DNA of 64,000 nt. Origin: Mycobacterium sp. MS1601. GTDB lineage: Bacteria; Actinomycetota; Actinomycetes; Mycobacteriales; Mycobacteriaceae. Of this stretch, positions 52,417-60,447 are shown one piece after another (position 1 is the first letter of the stretch; each line of letters begins with the position of its first letter). Position numbers and translations under genes: made by a program. Location: the NCBI RefSeq assembly GCF_001984215.1, contig NZ_CP019420.1, positions 1,054,001 through 1,118,000 on the forward strand, written 5' to 3'. The notes under the pieces were generated by a model that saw only the letters and a program-made list of their open reading frames with translations, was not told the DNA's origin and did not search any database.

Positions 52417-54487
52417 GCTGTCTCCTTGGCGGCGATGGTGATGACGTCGAACAGCCCGATCTTCGGCAGTGTCACGACCAGGCGGCCGCCGTCGTGTTCG
52501 ACCGGTAACTCGGAGCCGGTCACCAGGGACCGGGCCGTCACCCTCCCCTGGGACACCGGGATCGACAGCCGCCCACCGGTGATGCCGATCTCGGGTCCGA
52601 AGCTCTTACGGCGGGCTCCTGAGAGATTCAGGACATGGACGACGACAAGATCGTCGCGTCGCTGCACGGTGATCTCGGCCTGCTCGGGCAGTTCCGCCGT
52701 CACCCCGAGGTCGTCACCGGCCAATTCGTGCACCAGGTCCAGAAAGGTGTCCCGGATGGTGGTCAGTCCCAGCTCGTGGAAGCTGCGACCGACGGTCCAG
52801 GGCACCACGCCCACCCGTCCGCCTGCGTTGGCGGCGGGAGCGCCGACGACGTACCCGGGCTGGCCGTCGGGCCGGTTGCCGTAGGACTTCTCGGGCGGAC
52901 CGAACGGGGCGTGTGCCAGGTGAGCACCCCGTGAGTCGGCGTCGCCGCTGAGTTCGATGTCGTAGTGCGCCCCGAACACCGGCACCAGAGCCGCCCCGTA
53001 GCGTACGCCGTCGGCCTGCTGCCCCGCCGCGGTGACGTAGGTGGACTTCAGTTGTTCGGCGTCACTGTCGACGGCCAGGATCCGCGTCGCCGGAGTGGCC
53101 GCGAGCAGCGCCCGTCCGGTGTCGTCGAAGCCGCTGCGACCGGTCAGCGCCACCTGTCCACCGTCGCCGACGAAGGTGTCCAGCGCGGTGATCACATCCG
53201 CGGGCAGCGCGTCCATGTCCGGGATCACCAGCAGCCGGTAGCGGTCCAGTCCGCCGCGGGCGCTCATCTCCGCAAGCCCCTCGGCGGGCAGGACGTCGAA
53301 CGCGATGTGCGCCTGCTGCAGGGCCGCGTACAGTCCACGGAACTCCTGGGTGGACTCCTCGAGACGCGCCAACACCTGTGCCAGCCGGTCCGGCCGCACC
53401 AGGCCGACGCGGGCGCCGGGCACCAGGTCGGTGTACACCGTGCGGTGGTCACGGTGGAATCGGATGATCTCACCGGCTGATTCGAGTGCCGCATAGGGGA
53501 TCTCGCCCGGCACGCCCATGATGTAGGTCGACGGGTTGGCGCCCCGGGCCATGGCCTGCAACAGATACTGGGCGAAGTGCTGGGGCTGTTCACCGGCCAG
53601 GCGGTAGGGCATGTCGAGGAACACCACGGAGTTGACCACCACGGGTCGTTCGGGGTCGCGGGACCGGAACGCGCTCACTGCTTCTCCCGTGGCGTGGTGC
53701 CAGAGTTCCCGTCCCACCTCGTTGTTGGCCTCGTAGAACACGATGTCGGAGCGGATCAGACCCACATTGGGCCGGCGATCACGGATGTGGGCGTTGATGC
53801 GCTCGGTCAGATCACGGATGACACCTGCCGAATAGCGGCGCCACAGATCGTAATTCGGCGATTCCGGGCCGGTGGGCAGGTCGAGTCCGCCGCTGAATTC
53901 GGCGAAACCCGATTTCGAGGCCGGGTTCTGCGACACGCCCCGATAGCGCCCGCTGTAGTCGATCTCGTTGAAGCCGAACCAATTGAAGAAGAAGCCGTCG
54001 ATGTCGTAGCGGTCGAGTACCTCGTCGATGACCTCGAAGACCTTCTCCTGGTAGTAGCCGGCACTCGGACACACGCTGACCAGACCGTTGTACACCTGGC
54101 GTTGCCCGTCGGGTCCGATGAAGCACCACTCGGGTGGGCATCGGCGATGGCCATGCTGACCTTGGAGAAATCCATCCGGGCCAGCAGCCGCAGGCCGCGC
54201 GAGTGGGCCGCGGCAACGGCGTCACCCAGCAGGTCCCCACCGGGGCGGCCATCCAGGAACGGGTTGCGCGTCTGGAAGGGCAGGTCAGTCGGATAGAAGG
54301 ACATGATGCCGCCGCCGTTGACCAGCCAGGTGTCGGCACCGAAGGCCGCCACCACGTCGGCCACCGCCTCGACGTCCATGGTGGCGTCAACCTCACGCAG
54401 GTTGGTCTGGAACATCTCGAACGGGGTCGCCCACCAATTCTCCTGCGAGAAGTATGATTTCGCCGCGTCGACGGAGGTCGCGCTCAC
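52413..54487 (-). pseudogene. Glycoside-hydrolase-like protein (GHL6-type), frame broken by one missing base
   Basis: The intact product would have about 691 residues. GTG 54487 starts MSATSVDAAKSYFSQENWW and runs through FQTNLREVDATMDV, VNGGGIMSFYPTD and LLARMDFSK to ADAHP, where the frame breaks at a short G run (plus-strand 54132-54134). Adding one base restores ADAHPEWCFIGPDGQ and joins the second frame, which continues through YDIDGFFFNWFGFNEID to the stop at 52413. The TIM-barrel-like start with a following GATase/trimerisation-like domain and beta C-terminus resembles hypothetical glycosyl hydrolase 6 proteins. The cleaved glycoside is unknown. Sequencing error is a likely explanation. 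Confidence 0.78.
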
Positions 54488-55368
54488 TTGGCCGTCCCTC
54501 CGTTCATCTCGATGGCCAAAAGATGCAGGGCCGAATGGTCGAGTCCGCCGTGGCCCTGCGCCACCAGTGCGGCGACCAGTTGGCTGACGAGCGCCGTGGC
54601 GGGCAGAGCCAGCCCGGCGGCGCGGGCGGTGCGCGCGACGATACCGAGGTCCTTGTCGTGCAGGGTCAGGCGGAAGCCGGGCGCGAAGTTCTTGTCGAGG
54701 TAATTGCGGCGCTTGCGGGTGATCACGGTGCTGCCGGCCAGGCCGCCACCGATGACGTCGAGCGCGAGTTCGGGGTCGACGCCCTGTGAATCGAGGAAGA
54801 CCAGCGCTTCGGCCAGCATCTGCAGATGACCGGCCACCATGAGCTGGTTGGCGGCCTTCACCGACTGGCCGGCCCCGGCGGGGCCTACCCGCACGATGGT
54901 GGTGCCCATGGCCTCGAGTAGCGGCAGGCTGCGGTCGAAGACGTCCGGGTTGCCGCCGACCATGATCGACAGCGCGCCCTCCTGTGCTCCGGCTTGGCCC
55001 CCGCTGACCGGGGCGTCCAGCGCCGAGATGCCGCGCTCGTCGAGCCGGGCCGCGATCTCGACGGAGGCTGCGGGCTCGATGGTGCTCATGTCGATGACGG
55101 TGGCGCCTGCGGCGATGCCGTCGGCCAGTGCGCCGCTGCCGAAGAGCAGCCCGAGCACGTCCGGGGTGTCGGGCAGCATGGTGACGACGAATTCAGCGCC
55201 TTCGACTGCGGCAGCCGCGCTGTCAGCTGGTTCGATACCCGATGCCGCAGCCGCGTCACGCGTCGCCGCGGTGCGGCTGTAGCCGCGCACGCGGTGCCCG
55301 GCCGCCACCAGGTTGGCTGCCATCGGGGCACCCATGATGCCCAGGCCGATGAATGCCACTTCCGCCAC
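54484..55368 (-). CDS. 3-Hydroxyisobutyrate dehydrogenase-like (beta-hydroxyacid) dehydrogenase
   Basis: A 294-residue NAD(P)-dependent beta-hydroxyacid dehydrogenase. AFIGLGIMGAPMAANL is the nucleotide-binding start, DAPVSGGQAGAQ the substrate site, and the catalytic Lys lies in QSVKAANQLM. Relatives include tartronate semialdehyde reductase, fitting catabolism of sugar acids. GTG 55368 has AAGGAG five bases upstream, preferred to the ATG at 55425. It is the first gene of the importer operon and overlaps the next start (GTGA at 54484-54487). Confidence 0.9.
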   Translation of the reverse strand: MAEVAFIGLGIMGAPMAANLVAAGHRVRGYSRTAATRDAAAASGIEPADSAAAAVEGAEFVVTMLPDTPDVLGLLFGSGALADGIAAGATVIDMSTIEPAASVEIAARLDERGISALDAPVSGGQAGAQEGALSIMVGGNPDVFDRSLPLLEAMGTTIVRVGPAGAGQSVKAANQLMVAGHLQMLAEALVFLDSQGVDPELALDVIGGGLAGSTVITRKRRNYLDKNFAPGFRLTLHDKDLGIVARTARAAGLALPATALVSQLVAALVAQGHGGLDHSALHLLAIEMNGGTAK

Positions 55369-55394
55369 AGAAACTCCTTCACACAGATGCGTTG

Positions 55395-55410
55395 AGTACA
55401 CCGATCTACC
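55395..55410 (-). promoter_or_regulatory. LacI-type operator-like site, importer operon promoter
   Basis: Read on the minus strand this is GGTAGATCGGTGTACT, whose left half equals that of the site before the LacI gene at 45064. It lies 27 bases upstream of the operon's GTG at 55368, where bound repressor would block transcription. A perfect palindrome GAGATCGATCTC is a little further upstream at 55428-55439. Confidence 0.45.
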
Positions 55411-55450
55411 AACCACACAGATCACCTGAGATCGATCTCTGAGCTGCGAG

Positions 55451-55466
55451 GGTATTTCGATTTACC
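55451..55466. promoter_or_regulatory. Second operator-like palindrome, GGTATTTCGATTTACC
   Basis: A 16-base imperfect palindrome with GGTA/TACC ends and a central TCGA, sharing the form GGTAnnTC-GAnnTACC with the sites at 45064 and 55395. It lies 82 bases upstream of the importer operon start in the 209-base divergent spacer, and so could form a loop with the proximal site. Confidence 0.4.
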
Positions 55467-55577
55467 AATCGATGTCAACCTCGTCACCATCACCGGTAGA
55501 TGAAGCGCACATCACCATCTGCGCCACAGCCAGCCCAAGCCACACCTGTGATCACCCGCCGCTTACACTGACGCTCC

Positions 55578-56435
55578 GTGAATCCGCTGCGCCAAGCGAC
55601 CATTGCCCTGGCCAATGCAGTGACGCTGGCCGGGATGCGTCCGCCGTTGTCGCTGCCCAGCCGCACCAACATCGACCTGCGCGGCAAGCGGGTGCTGCTC
55701 ACCGGCGCCTCATCGGGCATCGGCGCGGCCGCGGCGCTGAAATTCGGCGCGCTGGGGGCCACGGTGTTCGCGGTCGCCCGCCGCGCCGAGCTGCTCGACG
55801 AGGTGGTTGGCCACATCGCCGAGGCAGGCGGCACCGCCCACGCCTTCCCGTGCGACCTGTCCGATCTGGACGCCATCGACGCCCTGGTGAATCAGGTTGG
55901 GCCCGTTGACATCCTGATCAACAATGCCGGCCGGTCGATCCGCCGTCCGCTGGAGGAATCACTGGATCGCTGGCATGACGTCGAGCGCACGATGACGCTG
56001 AACTACTACTCCCCGCTGCGGTTGATCCGGGGTGTGGCACCGGGGATGCTCAAACGCGGTGACGGGCACATCATCAACGTGTCCACCTGGGGTGTGATGA
56101 ACGAGTCGGTGCCGCTGTTCGCCGCTTACAACGCCTCCAAAGCGGCGCTGAGCACCGTCAGCCGGGCCATCGAAACGGAGTGGGCACCCAAGGGCATCAA
56201 GTCCACCACGCTGTACTACCCACTGGTGGCCACCCCCATGATCGCCCCCACCCAGGCCTACGACGGCCTGCCCGCCTTGAGCGCCGAGGAGGCCGCGGGC
56301 TGGATGATCGACGCCGCCCGCACCCGTCCGGTGCGTATCGCGCCGCGCATCGCGGTGACCTCCCGCGCCGTCGATGCGCTGGCGCCGGGTGTGGTGACCG
56401 CGCTGATGCGACGGCAGGGCTTCCAACCCGGTTGA
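55578..56435 (+). CDS. Short-chain dehydrogenase/reductase (Rv0547c-like)
   Basis: A 285-residue SDR. A 35-residue N-terminal arm precedes GKRVLLTGASSGIG; NNAGRS, the catalytic Ser in NVSTWG and YNASK follow. The length and neighbours (menB side, glyoxalase next) fit Rv0547c of M. tuberculosis as remembered. The start is a GTG at 55578. The substrate is unknown. A hairpin lies just after the stop. Confidence 0.87.
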   Translation: MNPLRQATIALANAVTLAGMRPPLSLPSRTNIDLRGKRVLLTGASSGIGAAAALKFGALGATVFAVARRAELLDEVVGHIAEAGGTAHAFPCDLSDLDAIDALVNQVGPVDILINNAGRSIRRPLEESLDRWHDVERTMTLNYYSPLRLIRGVAPGMLKRGDGHIINVSTWGVMNESVPLFAAYNASKAALSTVSRAIETEWAPKGIKSTTLYYPLVATPMIAPTQAYDGLPALSAEEAAGWMIDAARTRPVRIAPRIAVTSRAVDALAPGVVTALMRRQGFQPG

Positions 56436-56455
56436 GACACAGCTCTTTTCGTGAG

Positions 56456-56489
56456 CTGCCGGCGATGTGAGCGCCGGCGTCGCCGGCAG
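56456..56489. terminator. Hairpin after the SDR gene
   Basis: A perfect 10-base inverted repeat, CTGCCGGCGA at 56456-56465 and TCGCCGGCAG at 56480-56489, with a 14-base loop. It starts 20 bases after the SDR stop and ends 63 bases before the glyoxalase start. There is no U-tract, which is usual for mycobacterial terminators. It differs in sequence from the 49-bp repeat. Confidence 0.5.
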
Positions 56490-56552
56490 GAGCGGCGCAA
56501 CATCCACGATGTCTGCGAACCCGGGCCGCACCGGGGTGATAGACAGGAAGCC

Positions 56553-56921
56553 ATGGAAATCCTGGCCAGTCGCGTGCTGTTCCGGCCGGCGGACTACCAG
56601 CGGACGGTCCGGTTCTACCGCGACGGCATCGGCCTGGCCATCGCCCGCGAGTACACCGGCGGCACCGTCTTCTACGCCGGGCAGTCGCTGATCGAACTCG
56701 CCGGCCACGGCCAGCCAACCAGTGGCGGATGCCTGTGGCTGCAGGTCCGCGACCTCCAAACCACGCAGGCCGAGTTGCAGGGCCGGGGAGTGGCGATTGC
56801 GCGCGCCGCGAAGCAGGAGCCGTGGGGGCTGCACGAAATGCACGTCACCGATCCCGATGGGGTGACGCTGATCTTCGTGCAGGTGCCCGACGATCACCCT
56901 TTGCGGCGCGACAGCCGATAG
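56553..56921 (+). CDS. Glyoxalase/dioxygenase-superfamily protein (Rv0546c-like)
   Basis: A 122-residue VOC-fold protein made of two beta-alpha-beta-beta-beta units. Typical elements are TVRFYRDGIGLAIA, the YAGQSLIEL strand and the closing HVTDPDGVTLIFVQVP, where the Asp-Pro-Asp-Gly turn and a metal-binding residue lie. ACAGGAAG precedes the ATG at 56553. It matches Rv0546c in size and place. The substrate could be methylglyoxal-type adducts, but that is not shown. It ends four bases before the convergent DUF3349 gene. Confidence 0.85.
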   Translation: MEILASRVLFRPADYQRTVRFYRDGIGLAIAREYTGGTVFYAGQSLIELAGHGQPTSGGCLWLQVRDLQTTQAELQGRGVAIARAAKQEPWGLHEMHVTDPDGVTLIFVQVPDDHPLRRDSR

Positions 56922-56925
56922 CCCG

Positions 56926-57228
56926 TCAGTTCGCCGGAGTGGCCAGCGGCCACCCCACCAGAGCCAGCCGCGCTGAGACCTGGTGCATTTCCTCGGGATT
57001 GGGATCTTTGTCGATCAGCTGTGTGATGGTGTCGCGGATCTGTTCGTCGGTCACCGGAGTGTCCGGGTCGCCGCTGGTGAGGATGCTGCGGGCCGCGGCC
57101 ACCACTTCCTCCTCGGACAGGGTGCGCTTCAGCAGCGCCAGCAGGGCGAAATGGTCCTTGGGCGGGACACCTTCCGGGAAACCGGCGTTGAGCCAGCTCA
57201 CGACGTTCCTGAATGCGCTTTCGGTCAT
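56926..57228 (-). CDS. DUF3349 family protein (Rv0543c-like)
   Basis: A 100-residue helical protein, the exact length remembered for Rv0543c. It starts MTESAFRNVVSWLNAGFPEG, and the segment GFPEGVPPKDHFALLALLKR and the GWPLA end are shared with a second copy at 58998. It is soluble, with no catalytic motif; the fold of family members is a helical bundle. ATG 57228 is preferred to ATG 57303 since the additional 25 residues overlap the next gene's end region. It is the last gene of the pitA operon. Confidence 0.85.
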   Translation of the reverse strand: MTESAFRNVVSWLNAGFPEGVPPKDHFALLALLKRTLSEEEVVAAARSILTSGDPDTPVTDEQIRDTITQLIDKDPNPEEMHQVSARLALVGWPLATPAN

Positions 57229-57242
57229 CGTTGCTGCCTCAC

Positions 57243-57518
57243 TTACGCGAAGGGGAAGAGGTTGATACCGAAGTGGTGCTCGATGGTGCTGCGGGTGATC
57301 CACGCCAATGCGGTCACGATCACGAGGCCGACGAGTACGAACAGCGCCAGTCCGAGGAATTTCACCGCCGGATTGGTGGAGTGGGTGGTGCCGTCGGCGT
57401 CGGTGACACCGGCACCGTGCGAGTAGGCAACCAGTCCCGCCGCGAAGATCGCCGGCAGTCCCGCGCCGAGGAGCAGACCCACCACCAAGACCTTGAAGAT
57501 GCTCTCTACGTAGATCAT
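57243..57518 (-). CDS. Small membrane protein (Rv0544c-like)
   Basis: A 91-residue protein with two membrane helices (about residues 7-30 and 52-74), joined by a Gly/Thr-rich loop. The size and place between pitA and a DUF3349 gene match Rv0544c as remembered. It may be an accessory subunit of the phosphate permease, but this rests only on linkage. It follows pitA by 17 bases and precedes the DUF3349 gene by 14 bases. Confidence 0.8.
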   Translation of the reverse strand: MIYVESIFKVLVVGLLLGAGLPAIFAAGLVAYSHGAGVTDADGTTHSTNPAVKFLGLALFVLVGLVIVTALAWITRSTIEHHFGINLFPFA

Positions 57519-57535
57519 GTCAGCTGTTCCTTCGG

Positions 57536-58774
57536 TCAGACCGTGGTGGTCTTGGGCGTCTCGGACTCACGCAAGTCGGCCGGGACCACGGAGTTGGTGG
57601 ACTCGTCCCAGTCGGCGTTGACGTTGTTGTGGTCGACCTTCTGCTGCTGGGCGCGCCACCACATGTAGAAGGACAGGCCCACCAGGATCAGGAAGATCAG
57701 GCCGTCACCCACCAGTTGGGTGGTGACGCCTGCGACGAGGTGTGAGGTCCAGAAGGCCAGCGCACCCACCAGCCCGGCCGCCGGCAACGTGATCAGCCAG
57801 GCCAGCGCCATGCGGCCGGCCACGGCCCAACGCACCTGTGCGCCGGGCTTTCCGACGCCACTGCCCAGAATGGAGCCGGTGGCGACGTGAGTGGTGGACA
57901 GCGCCATACCCGCCGCGCTCGAGCTCAGGATGATCGCGGCCGACGAGGCTTCGGCGGCCAGGCCCTGCGGCGACTCGATCTCCACGAGACCCTTGCCCAG
58001 AGTGCGGATGACGCGCCATCCACCCAGGTAGGTACCCAGCCCGATGGCGATGGCGCAGCTGGCGATGATCCAGAACGGCAGCCCGTCCTCGGCGACATTG
58101 CCGGTGAGGTGGCCGGTGGTGATGAGTGCCAATGCGATGACGCCCATGGTCTTCTGCGCGTCGTTGGTGCCGTGTGACAGCGCCACCAGTGAGGCGGTGG
58201 CGATCTGGCCCCAGCGGAAACCCTCTTCGCGGCGGTTCTTCTGCACGTTCTGGGTGATCTTGTAGACCAACCAGGTGCCGCAGGCGGCCACCAGGCCGGC
58301 GATCAGCGGTGCGGCGACAGCGGGGATGAGCACCTTCTGGGTGACACCCGACCAATTCACCCCGGCCAGGCCGATGGCCGCCAGCCCCGCACCGATGAGC
58401 CCGCCGAACAGTGCGTGCGACGAGCTGGACGGAATACCGAACAGCCAGGTCAGCAGGTTCCACAGGATGCCGCCGATGAGGCCGGCGAAGATGATGGTCA
58501 AGCCGGTGGAGGCATCGATGTCGGGTAGCAGCGTGCCGGTCTTGCTGTCCTGGATCTTGAGCACCGAGGTGGTGACCGTCAGTGCCACCTCCACCGACAG
58601 GAAGGCGCCCACCAGGTTCAGCACCCCGGCCAGCAGGACGGCGGTCTTGGGCTTGAGCGCGCGGGTCGCGATCGAGGTGGCCATGGCGTTTCCGGTGTCG
58701 TGGAAGCCGTTGGTGAAGTCGAATGCCAGGGCGGTCGCGATAAGGAGGATCAGAATGATCATCTCTGCGCTCAT
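57536..58774 (-). CDS. pitA: Low-affinity inorganic phosphate transporter PitA
   Basis: A 412-residue permease of the PiT family moving phosphate, usually as metal-phosphate, with protons. The two inverted signature repeats are seen in FDFTNGFHDTGNAMATSIATR and LSHGTNDAQKTMGVIALAL (each shortened here), with about ten membrane segments and a cytoplasmic tail. ATG 58774 (MSAEMIILILL) puts the first helix at the start; ATG 58825 would add 17 unconserved-looking residues. It begins a three-gene operon. Confidence 0.93.
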   Translation of the reverse strand: MSAEMIILILLIATALAFDFTNGFHDTGNAMATSIATRALKPKTAVLLAGVLNLVGAFLSVEVALTVTTSVLKIQDSKTGTLLPDIDASTGLTIIFAGLIGGILWNLLTWLFGIPSSSSHALFGGLIGAGLAAIGLAGVNWSGVTQKVLIPAVAAPLIAGLVAACGTWLVYKITQNVQKNRREEGFRWGQIATASLVALSHGTNDAQKTMGVIALALITTGHLTGNVAEDGLPFWIIASCAIAIGLGTYLGGWRVIRTLGKGLVEIESPQGLAAEASSAAIILSSSAAGMALSTTHVATGSILGSGVGKPGAQVRWAVAGRMALAWLITLPAAGLVGALAFWTSHLVAGVTTQLVGDGLIFLILVGLSFYMWWRAQQQKVDHNNVNADWDESTNSVVPADLRESETPKTTTV

Positions 58775-58997
58775 GGCGCTAATTCTGGGGCCACACCGTG
58801 TGTTTTCACTAACCGACGGCGACAACCGACACTCGCAATGAGCAGCATCTATACAAACTCCCAGGTGGCGTTCATTGACTGTTCACCTTCGACCCGTCCG
58901 ACGTTGGTACACCTCACGTGCAGACGACATTCATCGCACCCGAATCCCGGCGGGTACCGTCTGCGACACCGCCACCGAGAACGAAAGAGCCGAACCC

Positions 58998-59300
58998 GTG
59001 AACCGCTTCCTCAACACGATCGTGTCGTGGCTGCGTGCGGGCTACCCAGAGGGCGTGCCCGCCATCGACTACCAACCGCTGTTCGCGCTGCTGTCGGGCC
59101 GGCTGAGCCACGACGAGGTCAAGCTCGTCGCCCGCGAACTGATCACCCGCAGCGAACTCGACGACGCCGACATCGGCGCCGAGATCGTCCGACTCACCGA
59201 TGAACTGCCCTCCCCCGCCGACATCGAACGGGTGCGCGAGCGCCTGGCCGTCAAGGGATGGCCACTCGATGACCCACGCGACAGCGAGGACTCGCCATAA
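58998..59300 (+). CDS. DUF3349 family protein, second copy
   Basis: A 100-residue paralogue of the product of 56926-57228: NTIVSWLRAGYPEGVP near the start, the same spacing of the two helices and GWPLDDP at the end. GTG 58998 has only a weak GAAAGAG site. Its stop TAA overlaps the point where menE homologues would be expected to begin. The two copies lie in opposite orientation around the pitA block. Confidence 0.82.
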   Translation: MNRFLNTIVSWLRAGYPEGVPAIDYQPLFALLSGRLSHDEVKLVARELITRSELDDADIGAEIVRLTDELPSPADIERVRERLAVKGWPLDDPRDSEDSP

Positions 59301-59359
59301 CCACGCTGCGCGCACTCGACGTCACCACCGGCGCCGCGCTGATCCCCGATCTCGAGCGG

Positions 59360-60442
59360 GTGCTCGCCGGAAGCGGCGACGCCCTCCTGCCGGTGCCGGC
59401 AGGTGATGCCAGGCAGTCGGAGCTGCTGCGGACCGCGCTGCGTGCCGGACAGGAGATCGACGACGACGTCGCCCTCGTCGTTGCCACGTCCGGGACCACC
59501 GGCGTCCCGAAAGGCGCGATGCTGTCCGCGGCAGCACTGACCGCGAGCGCCACCGCCACCGCGGCCCGGATCGGCGGTCCCGGCACGTGGCTGCTGGCAC
59601 TGCCCGCCTATCACGTCGCCGGGCTGCAGGTGTTGGTGCGCAGTGTCCTGGCAGGCACCACGCCGGTGGAGTTGGACGTGACGCACGGTTTCGACGTCAC
59701 CGCACTGCCGTCGGCCGTCGCCGCCATGGGGACCGGGCGCCGCTACACGTCGCTGGTGGCCGCGCAACTGGCCAAGGCGTTGGCCGATCCGGCGGCCACC
59801 GAGGCACTGGCATCGTTGGACACCGTCCTGCTGGGCGGGGGACCCGCCCCGGCGCCGATCTTGAAAGCTGCTGCGGCAGCAAGCATCTCAGTGGTGAAGA
59901 CATACGGCTCCAGTGAGACCTCCGGTGGCTGCGTCTACGACGGCGTGCCGCTGGACGGCGTGCTGGTGAAGATCGAGGACGGCCGGGTGGTGCTCGGCGG
60001 GCCGACTCTGGCCGCGGGGTACCGCAATGTGCCCGACGACGATCCGTTCGCCGAACCCGGCTGGTTCCGCACCGACGACGCCGGAGTGCTACAGGACGGG
60101 GTGCTGCAGGTGGTGGGTCGCATCGACGAGGCCATCAGCACCGGAGGGCTGACCATCCTGCCGCAACCCGTCGAAGCCGTGCTGCTGACCCATCCCGCCG
60201 TGTCCGACGCCGCGATCTTCGGTCTGCCCGATGACCGGCTGGGCCAGCGGGTGGTGGCGGCCGTCGTCCCCAACGGAACCGCACCCAGCCTCGAAGACCT
60301 GCGCGTGCACGTCGGGCAGTCCCTGGACCCGACGGCAGCCCCACGGGAGCTGCACGTGCTGGCCGAATTGCCCCGCCGCGGTATCGGCAAGCTGGACAGA
60401 CGCGCGCTGGCGGCGAGGTACGGACCTGTCGGGCGCACCTGA
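59360..60442 (+). CDS. menE: o-Succinylbenzoate-CoA ligase MenE
   Basis: A 360-residue AMP-forming ligase that activates o-succinylbenzoate in menaquinone synthesis. ATSGTTGVPKGAM binds ATP, TYGSSETSGGCVYDG is the acyl-adenylate motif, and RGIGKLDRRAL carries the catalytic Lys. It is short, like the 362-residue tuberculosis enzyme. GTG 59360 is the first usual start codon. The frame is open upstream to 59297 and encodes family-like sequence (TTLRALDVTTGAA), where the codon at the DUF3349 stop is ATA instead of ATG, so the N-terminus is uncertain. Confidence 0.9.
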   Translation: MLAGSGDALLPVPAGDARQSELLRTALRAGQEIDDDVALVVATSGTTGVPKGAMLSAAALTASATATAARIGGPGTWLLALPAYHVAGLQVLVRSVLAGTTPVELDVTHGFDVTALPSAVAAMGTGRRYTSLVAAQLAKALADPAATEALASLDTVLLGGGPAPAPILKAAAAASISVVKTYGSSETSGGCVYDGVPLDGVLVKIEDGRVVLGGPTLAAGYRNVPDDDPFAEPGWFRTDDAGVLQDGVLQVVGRIDEAISTGGLTILPQPVEAVLLTHPAVSDAAIFGLPDDRLGQRVVAAVVPNGTAPSLEDLRVHVGQSLDPTAAPRELHVLAELPRRGIGKLDRRALAARYGPVGRT

Positions 60443-60447
60443 GGCGC

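Noticed and set aside
55428..55439. GAGATCGATCTC as the principal LacI operator
   Set aside because: It is a perfect palindrome but does not share the GGTA/TACC ends of the three other sites and may be chance, so it was only mentioned.
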